From Klebsiella spallanzanii (GTDB lineage: Bacteria > Pseudomonadota > Gammaproteobacteria > Enterobacterales > Enterobacteriaceae): a DNA stretch of 64,000 nucleotides. The notes under the pieces are model-generated. The model did no database searches. It was not told the DNA's origin and saw only the letters and a list, made by a program, of their open reading frames with translations. Of the stretch, positions 8,627 to 17,139 are shown piece by piece (position 1 is the first letter of the stretch; every line of letters begins with the position of its first letter). Position numbers and translations under genes: made by a program. Location: contig NZ_CABGGS010000046.1 in assembly GCF_902158555.1 (NCBI RefSeq), positions 248,001 through 312,000 on the forward strand. The letters are read 5' to 3'.

Positions 8627-9468
8627 GAGGCCTCCCTGGCGCGACGACGGCTGGCGAGCAGCCCGTGCTTCGGCGCGAAAATGAAAGCGACTAAAAACAG
8701 CAGCGTCTGGGCCACGACGATAATCCCGCCGGTCGCGCCGTCCAGATAGTAGCTCAGCCACGCGCCGAAAAAGCTGGTCAGGCTACCGATAGCTACGGCA
8801 ATCGCCAGCAGGCGCGGGAAGCGGTCGGTCAGCAGCCAGGCGGTGGCACCGGGCGTGACGACCAGGCAAATCACCAGAAATGCGCCGACGGTTTGTAGCG
8901 CCGCAACGGTACAGGCTGCCAGCAGGGTAAAAAACAGCAGCTTCAGCCCGGTGGTATTCAGGCCAATCGAGCGGGCGTGGTTCTCATCGAAAAAGGTGAC
9001 CATCAGGTCTTTCCACTTCAGCAACAGAATCGCCATCGAAACAAAACCAATCGCCGCCAGCTGAATAATATCCTCCGGCGCAATGGCCAGAATATTGCCG
9101 AGAATAATGGTCTGGATATTCACCGAAGTGGGATTCAGCGACACCATAAACAGGCCGATGCCGAAAAAAGAGGAGAAGATCAGGCCGATAATCGCATCTT
9201 CTTTCAGCTTTGAACGCTGATTGAGAAACAGCATGCTACCCGCCGCCAGCCCGCCGGAAAGAAACGCTCCCAGTGCGAAGGGCAGGCCGAGCATATAAGC
9301 GCCCGCCACGCCGGGTACGATGGAGTGGGAGAGGGCATCGCCAATCAGCGACCAGCCCTTGAGCATCAGATAGCAGGAGAGAAACGCGCACACCCCGCCC
9401 ACCAGCGCCGAAACCCACATCGCGTTGAGCATGTATTGATAACCAAACGGCTCCAGCAGCCAGCTCAT
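8620..9468 (-). CDS. sitC: Manganese/iron ABC transporter permease SitC
   Basis: ABC-3 family inner-membrane permease (282 aa), forming the channel with SitD. The conserved [30 protein letters not shown] segment is near residues 39-64, and hydrophobic helices run throughout. It overlaps sitB by 4 bases (ATGA) and sitD by 7 bases, indicating coupled translation. Confidence 0.93.
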   Translation of the reverse strand: MSWLLEPFGYQYMLNAMWVSALVGGVCAFLSCYLMLKGWSLIGDALSHSIVPGVAGAYMLGLPFALGAFLSGGLAAGSMLFLNQRSKLKEDAIIGLIFSSFFGIGLFMVSLNPTSVNIQTIILGNILAIAPEDIIQLAAIGFVSMAILLLKWKDLMVTFFDENHARSIGLNTTGLKLLFFTLLAACTVAALQTVGAFLVICLVVTPGATAWLLTDRFPRLLAIAVAIGSLTSFFGAWLSYYLDGATGGIIVVAQTLLFLVAFIFAPKHGLLASRRRAREASC

Positions 9469-10286
9469 CTTTCGCCTCCCGCCGCCCGACGGCTGATAAA
9501 CGGTCGTTCATCGTCGGTAATGATCCGCTCTTCCGCGCCGCTCAGCACCACGTGGCGCAGCACGCCGCTAAACGCGAGCTCAAGGTTTTCGGCGGTAAAG
9601 GTGGTTTCCGTCGGGCCGCTGGCCAGCACGGTGCCTTTTACCATCACCGTGTAGTCGCAGAACTCGCTTACCGAGCCGAGGTTATGGGTGGAAACCAGCA
9701 TGGTGCAGCCTTCATCTCGCAGCTCCCGTAGCAGTTCGATAATGCGCGCTTCGGTCTGCACGTCGACGCCGGTAAAGGGTTCATCCAGCAGAATGACTTT
9801 CCCCTGCTGGGCGATAGCGCGGGCGAGAAATACGCGCTTTTTCTGCCCACCGGAGAGTTCGCCTATCTGGCGATGTCGGTACTCGCTCATGCCGACCCGT
9901 GCCAGCGCGGCGTCGACAATCTCATGGTCACGTGGTTTAGCCCGCCGCAGCCAGCCCATATGGCCGTAGCGGCCCATCATCACCACATCTTCCACCAGCA
10001 CCGGGAAGGACCAGTCCACCTCTTCAGCCTGTGGAACGTAGGCGACGAGGTTCTGGCGCAGAGCGCGGTTAACTGGCTGACCGAGTATGGAGATCCCGCC
10101 GTGTCCCACGCGCACAAAGCCCATCAGCGCTTTAAACAGCGTCGATTTGCCTGAGCCGTTCACCCCGACCAGCGCAGCAATGGAGCTGCGCGGGACGCTG
10201 AACGAGGCATCGCGCAGAGCGGTATGGCCGTTGCGATAGGTGACGCTAACGTTGTTGACCGCGAGGCCCGGCAGCTCGTGACTCAT
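9465..10286 (-). CDS. sitB: Manganese/iron ABC transporter ATP-binding protein SitB
   Basis: Cytoplasmic ATPase of the Sit importer (273 aa). Walker [10 protein letters not shown] is near residues 38-46, signature [14 protein letters not shown] near 144-157, Walker [14 protein letters not shown] near 163-175, and the switch His occurs in VSTHNLG. It overlaps sitA and sitC by 4 bases each. Zinc ATPases are close relatives, but the four-gene order with SitA and the MntR-like box favour Mn/Fe. Confidence 0.93.
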   Translation of the reverse strand: MSHELPGLAVNNVSVTYRNGHTALRDASFSVPRSSIAALVGVNGSGKSTLFKALMGFVRVGHGGISILGQPVNRALRQNLVAYVPQAEEVDWSFPVLVEDVVMMGRYGHMGWLRRAKPRDHEIVDAALARVGMSEYRHRQIGELSGGQKKRVFLARAIAQQGKVILLDEPFTGVDVQTEARIIELLRELRDEGCTMLVSTHNLGSVSEFCDYTVMVKGTVLASGPTETTFTAENLELAFSGVLRHVVLSGAEERIITDDERPFISRRAAGGER

Positions 10287-11200
10287 GCCTGTTTCCTTAG
10301 TCCGTCGTTGATACCCTGGACGATGGTTTCGGTAGTGACGCGCAGCAGGTCGAGGTAGGTCGGCACCGGGCCATCGGCAGCGCTTAGAGAGTCGACGTAC
10401 AGGACGCCGCCATAGTGAGCGCCCGCTTCCCGCGCCACCTGACGCGCGGGTTTATCGGAGATGGTGCTTTCGCTAAAGATAGTCGGGATGCGCTCTTTCT
10501 TCATGGTATCGATGGTTTTACGCACCTGCTGCGGCGTGCCCTGTTGGTCAGCGTTGATTGGCCACAGATAGCGTTCCTGCAGGCCATTATCGCGTGCCAG
10601 GTAGGAGAACGCGCCTTCGCTGGTGACCAGCCAGCGTTTATCCTGCGGCAGCTTTGCCAGTTCCGCCTTCAGCGGCGCCATGGTCTGGCGAATCTTCTCT
10701 TTGTAGGCTTCGGCGTTCTGGCGATAGGTATCGGCATTCTCAGGATCGTATTTCGCCAGCGCGTCGCGAATATTATCAACATAGATCAGCGCGTTATCTG
10801 CTGACATCCACGCGTGCGGATTGGGTTTGCCGTTATACGGCCCTTCGCTGATACCCATCGGCTGTATGCCGTTACTGACCACCACTTCCGGTACGCCTTT
10901 CAGGTGCTGATAAAAGCGGGCGAACCATAGTTCAAGGTTCAGGCCGTTGGCGAGGATCAACTGTGCTCCCTGCGCGCGTTTGATATCCCCGGGCGTCGGC
11001 TGATATTCGTGGATCTCGGCCCCTGGTTTGGTGATTGAACTGACGTCGGCGGCATCGCCCGCGACGTTTTGCGCCATATCGGCGATCACCGTGAAGGTGG
11101 TAATCACTTTAAATTTTTCTTTTGCCTGGGCGGGAGCGACGGCAAGCAGAGCCAGAGTCGCGGCAAACATCAGATGCTTCAAAGACGGCAGGTGCAGCAT
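10283..11200 (-). CDS. sitA: Periplasmic manganese/iron-binding protein SitA
   Basis: Cluster A-I (ZnuA/PsaA-like) solute-binding protein (305 aa) with signal peptide ending [17 protein letters not shown]. Metal-ligand regions typical of the family are visible: [11 protein letters not shown] (His), NPHAWMS (His), [10 protein letters not shown] (Glu) and LYVDSLS (Asp). The ATG at 11200 is chosen because GAGGG sits 6-10 bases upstream; the GTG at 11212 overlaps that ribosome site. It is the first gene of sitABCD, preceded by putative MntR and Fur operators. It lacks the His-rich loop of ZnuA, in keeping with Mn/Fe rather than zinc. Confidence 0.93.
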   Translation of the reverse strand: MLHLPSLKHLMFAATLALLAVAPAQAKEKFKVITTFTVIADMAQNVAGDAADVSSITKPGAEIHEYQPTPGDIKRAQGAQLILANGLNLELWFARFYQHLKGVPEVVVSNGIQPMGISEGPYNGKPNPHAWMSADNALIYVDNIRDALAKYDPENADTYRQNAEAYKEKIRQTMAPLKAELAKLPQDKRWLVTSEGAFSYLARDNGLQERYLWPINADQQGTPQQVRKTIDTMKKERIPTIFSESTISDKPARQVAREAGAHYGGVLYVDSLSAADGPVPTYLDLLRVTTETIVQGINDGLRKQA

Positions 11201-11235
11201 AAGGTCCCTCACAACGTTGCGATTAATTAATCATC

Positions 11236-11256
11236 ATTTATAGCCATTGCTATGTT
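11236..11256. promoter_or_regulatory. Putative MntR operator of sitA
   Basis: The reverse strand reads AACATAGCAATGGCTATAAA, very close to the MntR palindrome AACATAGCAAAGGCTATGTT. It lies 36-56 bp upstream of the sitA start, in promoter position. Confidence 0.75.
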
Positions 11257-11277
11257 ATATAGCACAAGCTAATTATA

Positions 11278-11296
11278 AATGAAAATAATTCTTATT
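11278..11296. promoter_or_regulatory. Putative Fur box upstream of sitA
   Basis: AATGAAAATAATTCTTATT matches 12 of 19 positions of the Fur consensus and lies about 20 bp upstream of the MntR-like site. Dual Mn/Fe repression of sit operons is known in enterobacteria. Confidence 0.6.
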
Positions 11297-11339
11297 TAGA
11301 TGTGAGGCGAATGATTAGCGTGGGAATAAAGCAAGGTGA

Positions 11340-11371
11340 GAAGAAGAACCCGGTCAGAAGGGAGACCGGGT
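11340..11371 (-). terminator. Probable terminator after the LacI-type regulator
   Basis: 8-bp stem ACCCGGTC/GACCGGGT with an 8-base loop, followed on the minus strand by a TTCTTCTTCT tract, starting 7 bases after the regulator's stop codon. Confidence 0.6.
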
Positions 11372-11377
11372 ATGAAA

Positions 11378-12340
11378 TCAGGAGAGATCGGCCACCGACT
11401 GACGAGGGATCAGGCGGCCCGCCAGTGTGCGCCCTTCGGGGGAGAAGGCGGGACGCTCGTCAATCAGGCTGCGGATGCGCTGAATGCAGTTTTCCATCAA
11501 CTGCTCCAGCGGCCAGGATATACAGGTCAGCGGTGGGTTCAGCAACGAGGCGAGAGGAGAATCCTCAAGGCTCAGCAGTGAGACTTCCTGCGGTACGGCG
11601 ATGTTGAATTCGCGCAGCAGGCGCATCGCTTCCGCAGCGTAGCGATCGCGTTTAACGATAATCACCGAGTATTTGCTAAAGCTGTTAATCAACGTCAGCA
11701 GCGCCTGCTCAACGTTATCGTTGGCCGCCAGCATCAGCTGACGGTTAAAGGGGATGGAGTAGTTTTGCAGGACGTTGCGGTAGCCTTCGAGCATCTGGCG
11801 GCTGGCGTCATCGCTGTCGTTATCGGTCAGAAGGGCGATATTACGGTGGCCTTTGCCAATCACGTAGCGGCAGGCGCTTTCGGTGGCAAAAGCGTAGTCG
11901 TAGCCCTGATTACTGACCCCGGCGATACTGAATCGGTCAAAGGAGATAACGTTGCGCGGCGCATCTGCCGGTACCGCGCCGAGCACCACCACCGCCACGC
12001 ACTGGCGTTGCAAATCGTCAACCACCGCTGCTTGTTCAGCCGCATCCGTCACGTACTGCACAATCAGGTTTTTATTCAGCCCCTTCAGCGCGAATGACAA
12101 CATTGGCAGCAGGCGCGCGCCGCTGCTTTCATCGTTCGCCGGGATCACCAGCCCCACGTGATTGGATGTCTGACTGGCGAGGTTTTGCGCGGCAAAGCTC
12201 GGGCGGTAGTTGAGTTCCTCTACCGCGCGCAAAACCGCTTCCCGGCTCTCTTCACGCACGCCCCTGGTGCCGGTCAGCACGCGGGATACCGTCGCTCTGG
12301 AGACATTCGCTAATCTTGAAACATCATCAATGGTTGGCAT
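11378..12340 (-). CDS. LacI-family transcriptional regulator of the PTS/glycosidase locus
   Basis: Cytoplasmic DNA-binding repressor (320 aa). The N-terminal helix-turn-helix MPTIDDVSRLANVSRATVSRVLTG and hinge helix region (RPSFAAQNLASQ) are followed by a periplasmic-binding-protein-like sensor domain (about residues 60-315). It is the last gene of the minus-strand set EIIB-EIIC-EIIA-ROK-regulator, 56 bases after the ROK gene. Two perfect palindromes in the divergent promoter regions of this locus (near 15523 and 17038) have the shape of LacI-family operators and are its likely targets (inference). The inducer is not known; a phosphorylated disaccharide or monosaccharide is likely. Confidence 0.87.
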   Translation of the reverse strand: MPTIDDVSRLANVSRATVSRVLTGTRGVREESREAVLRAVEELNYRPSFAAQNLASQTSNHVGLVIPANDESSGARLLPMLSFALKGLNKNLIVQYVTDAAEQAAVVDDLQRQCVAVVVLGAVPADAPRNVISFDRFSIAGVSNQGYDYAFATESACRYVIGKGHRNIALLTDNDSDDASRQMLEGYRNVLQNYSIPFNRQLMLAANDNVEQALLTLINSFSKYSVIIVKRDRYAAEAMRLLREFNIAVPQEVSLLSLEDSPLASLLNPPLTCISWPLEQLMENCIQRIRSLIDERPAFSPEGRTLAGRLIPRQSVADLS

Positions 12341-12396
12341 GGCATTTTCTGTCTGAATATTTTCGCCTAGCTTAGCATACCTGCTGAAAAAAGTGT

Positions 12397-13311
12397 CTAC
12401 CGCCGACGGCCCTCGGCGCTGGGCAGAACCGGCAGCCAGGCCGCGCCGCGTACGCCGCTGGCGTCGCCGAAGCGGGCCTGCTTGAGTTGCGTTCGGCAGT
12501 TGTCGGAGAAGAGATACGGAACGATTGCGGAAGGCAGCTGTTCATAAATTTGCCCGACGTTGGATAACCCACCGCCCAGCACAATCACCTGCGGGTCGAG
12601 GATATTAATGACCGAGGCCAGGCTGCGGGCGAAAGCGTCAATAAAATGCTGCCAGTGGGCCAGCGCCCGAGGCTCACCGTTTTGCGCAGCGGCAATTATC
12701 GCTTCCGACTGCGCCTGAGCACCATAACGACGGGCAAAGCCGGTACCGGAGATAAAGCTTTCAATGCAGTTCTCTTTTCCGCAGTAGCAGGGTTGCGCCG
12801 GGCCGTCACGTTCGACGCAGTATCCCGGCAGTGGGTTATGCCCCCATTCGCCAACGATGGCATTAGGGCCGCTGAGCAGTTGTTGATTCACCGCGATGCC
12901 GCCGCCGCAGCCGGTGCCGATGATAACGCCGAATACGGTTGCTGCGCCCGCGCCTGCGCCATCCACGGCTTCAGAGAGGGTGAAGCAGTCGGCATCATTC
13001 GCTATCCAGACCGGCTGGCCGAGTTCCCGCATCAGGTCATGCCGCAGGTCGTGGCCGTTAAGCACCAGACAGTTGCAGTTTTTAATCAGGCCGCTTTGCG
13101 GGTCGATAGCGCCCGGCAGGCCGATACCGATGGTAAATGGACGCTCGCTCCAGCCGCGGACGGTCGCAATCAGCCCGAGCAGTTGTTGCATAAACGCGTC
13201 GTAGCTCTCTTTGTGCGTCGGGCGGCGTTGACGATAGACGCATTCACCCGCCGCGTTGAGCAGGACGGCTTCCATTTTGGTGCCGCCGATGTCTAAACCC
13301 AGATGTAGCAT
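12397..13311 (-). CDS. ROK-family sugar kinase (fructo/mannokinase-like)
   Basis: Cytoplasmic sugar kinase of the ROK family (304 aa). The phosphate loop GLDIGGTKMEAVLL is at residues 4-17, IGLPGAIDP near 63, the catalytic Asp region WIANDADCF near 101-109, and the zinc-binding motif GHNPLPG...CYCGKENCIES near 158-186 (HxxxC pattern with CxCGxxxC). Nearest families are Mak/NagK/GmuE. In this locus it would phosphorylate the unphosphorylated hexose left after a GH1 enzyme splits a PTS-phosphorylated disaccharide (inference). Start ATG at 13311 follows AAGGAC. A 174-bp gap with REP-like repeats separates it from the EIIA gene upstream. Confidence 0.88.
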   Translation of the reverse strand: MLHLGLDIGGTKMEAVLLNAAGECVYRQRRPTHKESYDAFMQQLLGLIATVRGWSERPFTIGIGLPGAIDPQSGLIKNCNCLVLNGHDLRHDLMRELGQPVWIANDADCFTLSEAVDGAGAGAATVFGVIIGTGCGGGIAVNQQLLSGPNAIVGEWGHNPLPGYCVERDGPAQPCYCGKENCIESFISGTGFARRYGAQAQSEAIIAAAQNGEPRALAHWQHFIDAFARSLASVINILDPQVIVLGGGLSNVGQIYEQLPSAIVPYLFSDNCRTQLKQARFGDASGVRGAAWLPVLPSAEGRRR

Positions 13312-13366
13312 GGTTGTCCTTAGTAATGGTGGACTGTTTCCTGGGGCCAGCCGCGTGCAGTCCAGG

Positions 13367-13460
13367 TAGGCTGGCTAAGCGCAGCGCGAGCCGGGAAGTC
13401 AGCCAGGTGACATGAGAATTTACCGTTTTCCCGGGTTGTGGCGTAAACGCCTTACCCGGG
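13367..13460. repeat. Two REP-like palindromic units
   Basis: One unit (13367-13396, GGCTGGCTAAGCGCAGCGCG then AGCCGGGA) and one palindrome (13430-13460, CCCGGG...CCCGGG) lie in the gap between the EIIA and ROK genes. They differ from the more common REP form in this window and may set an mRNA processing boundary inside the operon. Confidence 0.6.
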
Positions 13461-13485
13461 ATACTCTCCCTGAAGAGGAGGAACT

Positions 13486-13800
13486 CTACGCGTGCAGCGG
13501 TCGCGAGCGGTAAATCGCAATCAGCTCGCCGATCAGCTCTTTCGCCAGAATTGAAGTCATCAAATGATCCTGGGCGTGAACCATCACCAGCGTCATTTTG
13601 GTCTTTCCCTCGCCTTCGTCGGCTTCAATCAGCTGCGTCTGCACCAGATGCGCCTCGCGGGCAAAATGCGCCGCTTCTTTCATCTTCTCGTCGGCGGCGG
13701 CAAAATCGCCCTCTTTAGCGCAGCTCAGCGCTTCGTAGCACAGGCTACGTGACTGCCCAGCGTTGATGATGATACCCATCACCTGTTCTTCTAATTCCAT
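13486..13800 (-). CDS. PTS lactose/cellobiose-family EIIA component
   Basis: Cytoplasmic phosphocarrier of the Lac/Chb PTS family (104 aa, three-helix bundle). The active-site histidine lies in VMVHAQDHLM (residues ~73-82), as in ChbA/LacA. It takes phosphate from HPr and passes it to EIIB. It is third in the minus-strand operon after EIIB and EIIC. GmuA of B. subtilis and ChbA of E. coli are functional relatives. Start ATG at 13800 is preceded by AGAGG. Confidence 0.92.
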   Translation of the reverse strand: MELEEQVMGIIINAGQSRSLCYEALSCAKEGDFAAADEKMKEAAHFAREAHLVQTQLIEADEGEGKTKMTLVMVHAQDHLMTSILAKELIGELIAIYRSRPLHA

Positions 13801-13823
13801 GACAAACCTCTGAATAGTATGAA

Positions 13824-15146
13824 TTATGCGGATTGCGGCGCGCCTTCGGCCTGCGCAACGGCGTTAGCGTGTTCTTGCTCCAGCAGCTGTTTTTCGTAGG
13901 CTTTGAGGAATGGCAGATACATCACCATCGCTGTCGCCATACAAATCAGGCACATGATCACCGGGCTAAAGCTCCAGTTCGCCGCCCATGAGGCACCGAT
14001 AGGGGCCGGAGTCGTCCACGGCGTCATCGACACCACGCGGCTCACCAGGTCCAGCTTCAGCGCGAAGTACGCCAGCGTTGCATTGATCATCGGTACCAGC
14101 ACAAAAGGCAGGAAGAACAGCGGATTCATAATGATTGGCGCGCCGAACAGAATCGGTTCGTTGATGTTAAATACGCCCGGTACCACGCCCATACGGCCAA
14201 TAGTACGCAGGTGAATGGCCTTGCTGCGCATCAGCATCAGCGCCAGCGGCAGCGTGGAGCCAACGCCGCCGATCAGCAGATAGTGATCCCAGAAACCCTG
14301 CACGTAGATATGCGGGATCGCGGTCCCTGCGGCCATCGCCGCCTGGTTGATCGACAGGTTGGCCATCCAGAACGGGTTCATAATCCCGGTCACGATCAGC
14401 GCTCCGTGGATCCCGGCAAACCACAGTACCTGGCACACCAGTACCGACAGCAGGATCGCTGGTAAGGTATCGGAGGCCGCCACCAGCGGTTTCACCAGCG
14501 ACATGATCGCTTCCGGAATGATCATCCCCAGTTGCGCTTCAATAAACAGGTTCAGCGGGTGCAGCGTCAGTACGATCGCCAACACCGGGATCAGGATTTC
14601 AAACGAGCGCGCCACGCCAGCCGGCACTTCCGGCGGCAGACGAATGGTAATGTTGTGACGCTTGAGAAAGGCGTACAGTTCGGTGGAATAAATCGCCACC
14701 AGAATGGCGGTGAAGATCCCCTGACCGGAGAAATAGGCGGTGGAGATCTGACCATCCTTCAGCGGCGCGGCCACCAGCAGAAACGACATCAGCGACAGCA
14801 TTCCGGCGGTTAGCGAGTCCAGATTGTGGTGCTTCGCCAGGCTCGCGGCGATCCCGACGGCGATAAACAGCGTCATCACCCCCATGCTGAAGTTAAACGG
14901 CAGCATCAGCGCGTCGCGATGATCGAGAGAAAATTGCAGCCAGGCGCGGGCAAAGCCCCAGGTGGTATCCGGGGAAAACGGCGGGAAGATAAACACCAGC
15001 AAAAACGAGCCGACGATCATAAAGGGCAGGGCGGTAATAAAGCCGTCGCGGATCGAAGTGACATATTTTTGCTGGCCGATCGCACCCGCCATGGGGGTGA
15101 TCTTCTGTTCAATCACGGTGATCAACTTAGCGTACAGAGAGCTCAT
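13824..15146 (-). CDS. PTS lactose/cellobiose-family EIIC permease (first copy)
   Basis: Inner-membrane sugar channel (440 aa), with about ten hydrophobic segments and family motifs: YVTSIRDGFITALPFMIVGSFLLV (residues ~28-51), LPPEVPAGVARSFEILIP (~170), GIHGALIVTGIMNPFW (~250) and FNINEPILFGAPIIMNP (~325). The NEPIxFG motif contributes the catalytic Glu of the sugar site. Encoded between EIIB and EIIA in one operon. The likely substrate is a beta-linked disaccharide; the locus suggests manno- or gluco-mannobiose, or cellobiose (inference). Confidence 0.92.
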   Translation of the reverse strand: MSSLYAKLITVIEQKITPMAGAIGQQKYVTSIRDGFITALPFMIVGSFLLVFIFPPFSPDTTWGFARAWLQFSLDHRDALMLPFNFSMGVMTLFIAVGIAASLAKHHNLDSLTAGMLSLMSFLLVAAPLKDGQISTAYFSGQGIFTAILVAIYSTELYAFLKRHNITIRLPPEVPAGVARSFEILIPVLAIVLTLHPLNLFIEAQLGMIIPEAIMSLVKPLVAASDTLPAILLSVLVCQVLWFAGIHGALIVTGIMNPFWMANLSINQAAMAAGTAIPHIYVQGFWDHYLLIGGVGSTLPLALMLMRSKAIHLRTIGRMGVVPGVFNINEPILFGAPIIMNPLFFLPFVLVPMINATLAYFALKLDLVSRVVSMTPWTTPAPIGASWAANWSFSPVIMCLICMATAMVMYLPFLKAYEKQLLEQEHANAVAQAEGAPQSA

Positions 15147-15155
15147 GATCTTTCC

Positions 15156-15470
15156 TTAGTTTTTGTTATCGATAAGGGAAAGCGCGAAATCCAGTACGGC
15201 GCCGCCTTTTTGCATGCCGTAGTCCATCATGTTGATGGGTTCCACGCGGATCCCGTATTTATCAGCTTGTTTTTGCAGGTCTTTCTGCATGTATTTCACC
15301 TGCGGTCCCAGCAGCACCACCTGGTAATTTCCTACCTGCTGATCGAATTCCGCGACGCCGAAGGCATTGATCTCTACCGGTAGCCTGCGCTGCTCGGCTT
15401 CGGCGACCATTTTTTTCACCAGCAGGCTGGTGGACATGCCCGCAGAACAACACAACATTATCTTTTTCAT
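15156..15470 (-). CDS. PTS lactose/cellobiose-family EIIB component
   Basis: Cytoplasmic phosphotransfer protein (104 aa). The phosphorylated cysteine lies in the P-loop-like start MKKIMLCCSAGMSTSLLVKKM (Cys8 by family position). The rest (VVLLGPQVKYMQKDLQKQADKYGIRVEPINMMDYG) is typical of ChbB/GmuB. It is the first gene of the minus-strand operon, with CAGGAG seven bases before the ATG. The shared operator and CRP site lie in the 175-bp divergent gap just upstream. Confidence 0.92.
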   Translation of the reverse strand: MKKIMLCCSAGMSTSLLVKKMVAEAEQRRLPVEINAFGVAEFDQQVGNYQVVLLGPQVKYMQKDLQKQADKYGIRVEPINMMDYGMQKGGAVLDFALSLIDNKN

Positions 15471-15520
15471 AAACCGCTCCTGATGAGTTGGATGTGCCGA
15501 CTATAGTCATAATGGATATA

Positions 15521-15542
15521 AAACGGAAAGCGCTTTCCGTTT
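15521..15542. promoter_or_regulatory. LacI-type operator palindrome O1
   Basis: Perfect 22-bp palindrome whose 18-bp core is ACGGAAAGCGCTTTCCGT. It lies between the divergent EIIB and second-EIIC genes. The identical 18-bp core occurs again before the porin gene. A central CG and even-length symmetry are typical of LacI-family operators. Confidence 0.85.
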
Positions 15543-15556
15543 GTGGATTTATTTAT

Positions 15557-15572
15557 TGTGACCACGATCACC
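15557..15572. promoter_or_regulatory. Putative CRP site in the divergent PTS promoter region
   Basis: TGTGACCACGATCACC matches 9 of 10 conserved CRP positions (TGTGA-N6-TCACA). It lies 15 bp from operator O1 and 74 bp before the second EIIC gene, consistent with catabolite activation. Confidence 0.75.
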
Positions 15573-15645
15573 TATAGCGGGCTTTTACTTTACTCAGGAG
15601 TGCGCGATCATCCCGGCGATAAAACTATTCCTATAAGGCAGGACT

Positions 15646-16917
15646 ATGAACATTCAGTTGATGAATGTTGTCGTCGATATCATCGAGCAGCGGCTGGCGC
15701 CGCTGGCCAACGTTCTGACGCGCAACAACCACATTACGGCGATGCGCGACAGCTTTGCGCTGGCGATGCCGTTTGTGATTGTCGGAAGTTTGCTGGTGCC
15801 AATTTTGTTTCCGCCCGTTTCCATTGACGGCGCATCGGCTTTCGGCCAGTTCTATCTCCAGCTGCGGCCCATTCTGCTGCCGACCTTTGAACTCACCATC
15901 GGGCTGGTGGCGCTGATTGTGGCCTTCGGCGCCAGTGCCAGCCTCGCCAAGCAGTACCGGCTGCCGGAGCGGCTCTGCGGGCTAACCGGCTGTCTGGCGT
16001 TTTTGCTGTTTATCGGCTTTCGCGATAATGGGGCGACCAATATTTTTCTCGGCGGGATGGGGATTTTTACCGCGCTGATTTCAAGCACCTACTCGATTGA
16101 AATTATCCGTTTTTTCTACAAGAAAGGCTGGTGTATCCGTCTGCCGGAAGAGGTGCCGGTGATGACCCGCAATGGTTTTCAACTGCTGATCCCGCTGCTG
16201 GTGGTAATGCTCTCTATCAGCGTTATCAATGCGTTACTGCTACAGAGCACCGGGCGCATTTTACCGGAGCTGATTAGCGAAGCGGTACGCCCGTTGGTGG
16301 TAGCCTCTGATACGCTAACTGCGGTGTTAATCTCGTTATTTATCTGTAACTTACTTTGGTTTGTCGGTATTCACGGCGCGCTGATTATCACCGGGATTAT
16401 GAACCCGTTCTGGATGACCTATCTGTTTGAAAACCAGCAGGCGCTGGCCGCCGGTTCCGCCACGCTACCGCATATTTACCTCCAGGGATTCTGGGATTTT
16501 TACTTGCTGATTGGTGGTATCGGCTCCACCCTGCCGCTGGTCTTTATGGCGATGCGCAGTCGTTCGCGGCAGTTGAAAAGCGTTGGCAAAATCGGCCTGC
16601 TGCCTTCGCTTTTTAATATCAACGAGCCGATATTATTTGGCTTCCCCATCATCATGAACCCGGTTTTTCTGCTGCCGTTTATTTTTGTTCCGCTGATAAA
16701 TGCCTGTATCGCCTGGTATTTAACTCAGCTTGGGATTCTCGACCGGGCGGTGGCGATGCTGCCGTGGTCGATGCCGTCGCCGCTCGGTGCGGCCTGGTCA
16801 GCCAACGGTAGCTGGAAAAATTTATGTATGTGCCTGTTCGCTATTTTTAACGCGTGGATGCTCTATCGCCCGTTCTTCAAAGTCTACGAACGCCAGCTCG
16901 CCGACGCCGAACGCTAA
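15646..16917 (+). CDS. PTS lactose/cellobiose-family EIIC permease (second copy, orphan)
   Basis: Second inner-membrane EIIC (423 aa) with the same motifs as the first copy: NHITAMRDSFALAMPFVIVGSLLVP (residues ~26-50), LPEEVPVMTRNGFQLLIP (~165), GIHGALIITGIMNPFW (~243) and FNINEPILFGFPIIMNP (~319). It stands alone in its transcript, with no EIIA or EIIB beside it, so it must borrow the EIIB/EIIA encoded divergently (inference). ATG at 15646 follows AAGGCAGGACT. A strong terminator follows the gene. A different substrate range from the first EIIC is a reasonable guess. Confidence 0.9.
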   Translation: MNIQLMNVVVDIIEQRLAPLANVLTRNNHITAMRDSFALAMPFVIVGSLLVPILFPPVSIDGASAFGQFYLQLRPILLPTFELTIGLVALIVAFGASASLAKQYRLPERLCGLTGCLAFLLFIGFRDNGATNIFLGGMGIFTALISSTYSIEIIRFFYKKGWCIRLPEEVPVMTRNGFQLLIPLLVVMLSISVINALLLQSTGRILPELISEAVRPLVVASDTLTAVLISLFICNLLWFVGIHGALIITGIMNPFWMTYLFENQQALAAGSATLPHIYLQGFWDFYLLIGGIGSTLPLVFMAMRSRSRQLKSVGKIGLLPSLFNINEPILFGFPIIMNPVFLLPFIFVPLINACIAWYLTQLGILDRAVAMLPWSMPSPLGAAWSANGSWKNLCMCLFAIFNAWMLYRPFFKVYERQLADAER

Positions 16918-16938
16918 GCTTTTCCCCTGCCTGAATCG

Positions 16939-16963
16939 GCCCGCCGCGTGCGGGCTTTTTTAT
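16939..16963 (+). terminator. Rho-independent terminator after second EIIC
   Basis: Stem GCCCGC/GCGGGC with a 5-base loop, followed by a TTTTTT run, 22 bp after the stop codon. Confidence 0.88.
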
Positions 16964-16976
16964 TTCCGCCTAATTA

Positions 16977-16992
16977 TGTGAACTTCATCACG
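16977..16992. promoter_or_regulatory. Putative CRP site upstream of the porin gene
   Basis: TGTGAACTTCATCACG matches 9 of 10 conserved CRP positions. It lies 46 bp before operator O2, in a layout like the divergent PTS promoter. Confidence 0.7.
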
Positions 16993-17037
16993 AATATTTG
17001 CCCTCTATCGTCAAATTTGTGAACTCATCCGGCAATT

Positions 17038-17055
17038 ACGGAAAGCGCTTTCCGT
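17038..17055. promoter_or_regulatory. LacI-type operator palindrome O2
   Basis: ACGGAAAGCGCTTTCCGT, an exact second copy of the 18-bp core of O1, 85 bp before the porin start. It makes the porin-glycosidase transcript part of the same regulon as the PTS genes. Confidence 0.85.
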
Positions 17056-17139
17056 TAATGGATGTACATTTCCATTTTTGATCCGTAAATTTCCTTCCGT
17101 TCTCAGGCAGTGTTAATAAAAAATAACCAAGGAAAAAAA

